Below the pieces are notes generated by a model that made no database searches, had not been told where the DNA came from, and was given only the letters and a program-made list of their open reading frames with translations. A stretch of DNA of 10,712 bases from Smittium mucronatum. Lineage: Eukaryota > Kickxellomycota > Harpellomycetes > Harpellales > Legeriomycetaceae. The stretch lies in assembly GCA_001953115.1 (NCBI GenBank), contig LSSL01003248.1, positions 1-10,712 of the forward strand, given 5' to 3'. This document shows, one piece after another, positions 9,441-10,712 of this stretch. Position 1 is the stretch's first letter, and every line of letters starts with the position of its first letter. A program made the position numbers and the translations under genes.

Positions 9441-9800
9441 ATTCAGTTACACGGGTAAAATTTAAAATATGTTGCTTAGTGACTAAAATCCTCAAAATTT
9501 AATATCTTTTGCTAAAATTTTGATTTTTGGAGGGTCATATACTTTATGAACTCTTATTGGAAGCAATTGAATTATTATGATAAATTAAATATATAAAAAA
9601 ATAGTAAGAAATTTTGAAAATGTGTCAATTTTGCTGTAGGAATATGTAAGAATAGGTCAATTTAGCAAATTGAAAATTTTTAGGTGTGTTAATTGGACGA
9701 TAGTATAAATATAAATTAGACCAACTATGCGGTCGGTGAGATTGTAAGGTGGTGAAAATATTAAATTAAATTGTCAGTATGTCAAATAGAAATGGGCCAA
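9441..9800 (-). repeat. Right terminal inverted repeat (360 bp)
   Basis: This is the reverse complement of 8255-8614. The inner 184 bases (9441-9624) are identical to the left arm; the outer 176 bases carry all 12 mismatches. The outer end reads GGGCCAA followed by TA. Confidence 0.95.
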
Positions 9801-9802
9801 TA

Positions 9803-10150
9803 GTCCTGAAACAGCGTTATATGTGTCAGAAAAATTTCTTGCAAACTCATCATTAAATTTCGCGGCGATCTTAATGAGGCCGAGTTTTATTCTATAAGAA
9901 AACCCAGTCAGATAGTTTCAGAGCTTTTATAGTGAGCTCTGATATAAAATATTCTGTAGCATTCATTTTTAAATACTTCTAGATGCGCCCATTGGTAGAG
10001 AATCATACTGTAAATAAAACCCTGGCAGTTTTTTTGACTTAAGTCAAAACTAAAGGCATCAGTAAGTGTTATTGTAACTTCGAAAATAACTCTCGTAGTT
10101 TTTATTTGTATAGCTGATGCAAGAGTGTTGTTTTGAACTTCATAGATCAT
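9803..10150 (-). pseudogene. Probable gag N-terminal part (relic)
   Basis: This lies between the inverted-repeat element and the 5' LTR, where the start of gag is expected. One minus frame is open from a Met at 10150 down to 9908 (80 codons). A second frame then reads on through FSYRIKLGLIKIAAKFNDEF (about 9903-9844) and stays open up to the insertion edge, which suggests one reading frame split by a frameshift. Gag N-termini are poorly conserved, and I cannot match residues to the family with confidence. The assignment rests mainly on position and on this being the most open minus-strand stretch of the area. Together with 7739-8252 it would give a gag of about 290 residues up to the zinc knuckle, a normal size. 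Confidence 0.45.
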
Positions 10151-10245
10151 GTTGTAGAGTTTTGTTCAGGTTTATGTTTTTTCTTATTGATCGGGTTATT
10201 GAGCTGGGGATAAAATTTTCGGGACACGGCGGACTAATTGAAATT
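10151..10245 (-). other. 5' leader of the retrotransposon (primer-binding-site region)
   Basis: This short stretch separates the presumed gag start from the inner edge of the 5' LTR, where the primer-binding site should lie. It is somewhat less AT-rich than the LTR. I could not match any part to a tRNA 3' end, and a self-priming mechanism, known in some chromoviruses, could not be tested because the LTR end is uncertain. Confidence 0.4.
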
Positions 10246-10712
10246 TGTGCTACTCAATTTTAGAAAAATAATTTTTACTTTCAGATAATCATTTTAAAGG
10301 CGAATGTAAAAAAAAAAGATAAAAAAAAGAAATATAGTATAAAAGAGAAGTAAAAAAATGAAGTTTTTCAAATTTCAAGTAACCTATTTTTGTTGAGCTA
10401 ATATTTGGTTTTATATTCATTAGGTTAAGGTATAATCAAACAAGGAATAAAAAAAATAGAAAATATTGCATTAAAAAGTTAGGAATGTAAGTAGCTTAAA
10501 TAACTTTGGAACAAATAGAAATTTTATTATAATTAAATATAATAAAGGTTGTGGTTATGCGGTAAATAATTATAGTCATTGCAAAGTCATATAAATGTGT
10601 CATATTTCTGTAATTAATTAATAAATACTTATAAAAAAACACTTTTAATTTTGACTGAACTATTAAAAAATATAATTAAATCCTTTATTTTATTAATAAG
10701 CCTCTTTAGAAT
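10246..10712 (-). repeat. 5' LTR of the chromovirus relic (partial, cut by window end)
   Basis: This aligns collinearly with the 3' LTR at about 3355-3863 through CAGATA (10282), CAAGGAATAAAAA (10441), a variable middle containing TAGCTTAAATAACT, and ATTAAATATAATAA (about 10533-10546), then GGTAAATAAT against GGCAAATAAT. Many substitutions and small indels separate the copies, showing great age. By comparison with the left copy, some tens of bases are missing beyond the window edge. Confidence 0.68.

Larger units (their letters stand above)
8255..9800. mobile_element. 1,546-bp element with 360-bp terminal inverted repeats, inserted in gag relic
   Basis: The first 360 bases (8255-8614) and the last 360 (9441-9800) are reverse complements with no gaps and 12 mismatches, about 97% identity. 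The ends read TTGG and CCAA, with TA on each outer side (8253-8254 and 9801-9802). This could be a TA target duplication, as made by Tc1/mariner-type transposases, or simply two more bases of the inverted repeat. No longer direct repeat flanks it. The centre has no coding signal, so the element is probably non-autonomous and moved by a transposase from elsewhere. Gag-like sequence stops at its left edge, and a probable gag N-terminus resumes beyond its right edge, so it landed in the older retrotransposon. The superfamily is not recognised. Confidence 0.85.
3355..10712 (-). mobile_element. Decayed Ty3/gypsy chromovirus LTR retrotransposon (runs off right edge)
   Basis: This is a dead LTR retrotransposon read from right to left. 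In transcript order it shows a partial 5' LTR (10712 to about 10246), gag, an unresolved protease region, reverse transcriptase, RNase H, integrase, chromodomain and a 3' LTR (about 3863-3355). The order RT, RNase H, integrase is that of Ty3/gypsy elements, and the C-terminal chromodomain places it among chromoviruses. After removing the 1,546-bp insertion at 8255-9800, about 5.8 kb remain in the window, a normal size for the family. Stops, frameshifts and lost catalytic residues run through all domains. The outer ends are uncertain by tens of bases, and the target duplication cannot be checked because the right end lies outside the window. Confidence 0.88.

Noticed and set aside
1..10712. Repeat-induced point mutation as the sole cause of decay
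   Set aside because: Indels and transversions are common in the coding relic, and 4 of 12 arm mismatches are transversions.
1..10712. tRNA, rRNA, CRISPR array, or organelle genes
   Set aside because: No cloverleaf with T-arm and acceptor pairing, no regularly spaced repeats, and no organelle gene motifs were seen; a retrotransposon with a chromodomain points to nuclear DNA.

Overview
The window is a gene-poor, very AT-rich piece of what is most likely a nuclear fungal genome, with long A and T runs throughout. No intact gene was found. Everything recognisable is one old, heavily decayed LTR retrotransposon and a younger inverted-repeat DNA element inserted in it. The fungal assignment is an inference from the style of the relic: a Ty3/gypsy chromovirus whose integrase ends in a SLLEPY box followed by a chromodomain. 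No species can be named from the sequence.

Layout: (1) 1-3354 is AT-rich DNA with no supported gene. (2) About 3355-3863 is the 3' LTR of the retrotransposon, which lies on the minus strand. (3) About 3864-8252, read leftward from 8252, holds decayed gag (capsid end and zinc knuckle), an unresolved protease region, reverse transcriptase, RNase H, integrase and chromodomain, ending in a more GC-rich tail. (4) 8255-9800 is a 1,546-bp element with two 360-bp terminal inverted repeats, an 826-bp non-coding centre and a TA at each outer edge; it interrupts gag. (5) 9803 to about 10150 is probably the front part of gag. (6) About 10246 to the window end is the 5' LTR, running off the window. The two LTRs still align through shared blocks at matching spacing.

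The retroelement is dead. Its reading frame has many stops and frameshifts. The YxDD catalytic box of the reverse transcriptase now reads HLEK, the first acidic box of the integrase reads MEYI, and the gag zinc knuckle keeps only one of its four metal ligands. The changes include many transversions and indels, so C-to-T mutation alone (for example RIP) does not explain them. The inverted-repeat element is clearly younger: its arms are about 97% identical with no gaps, while the LTRs are hard to align. All 12 mismatches lie in the outer half of each arm; the inner 184 bases match exactly.

There is no evidence of an undescribed cellular system. The most interesting object is the nested long-inverted-repeat element, which I could not assign to a transposon superfamily.
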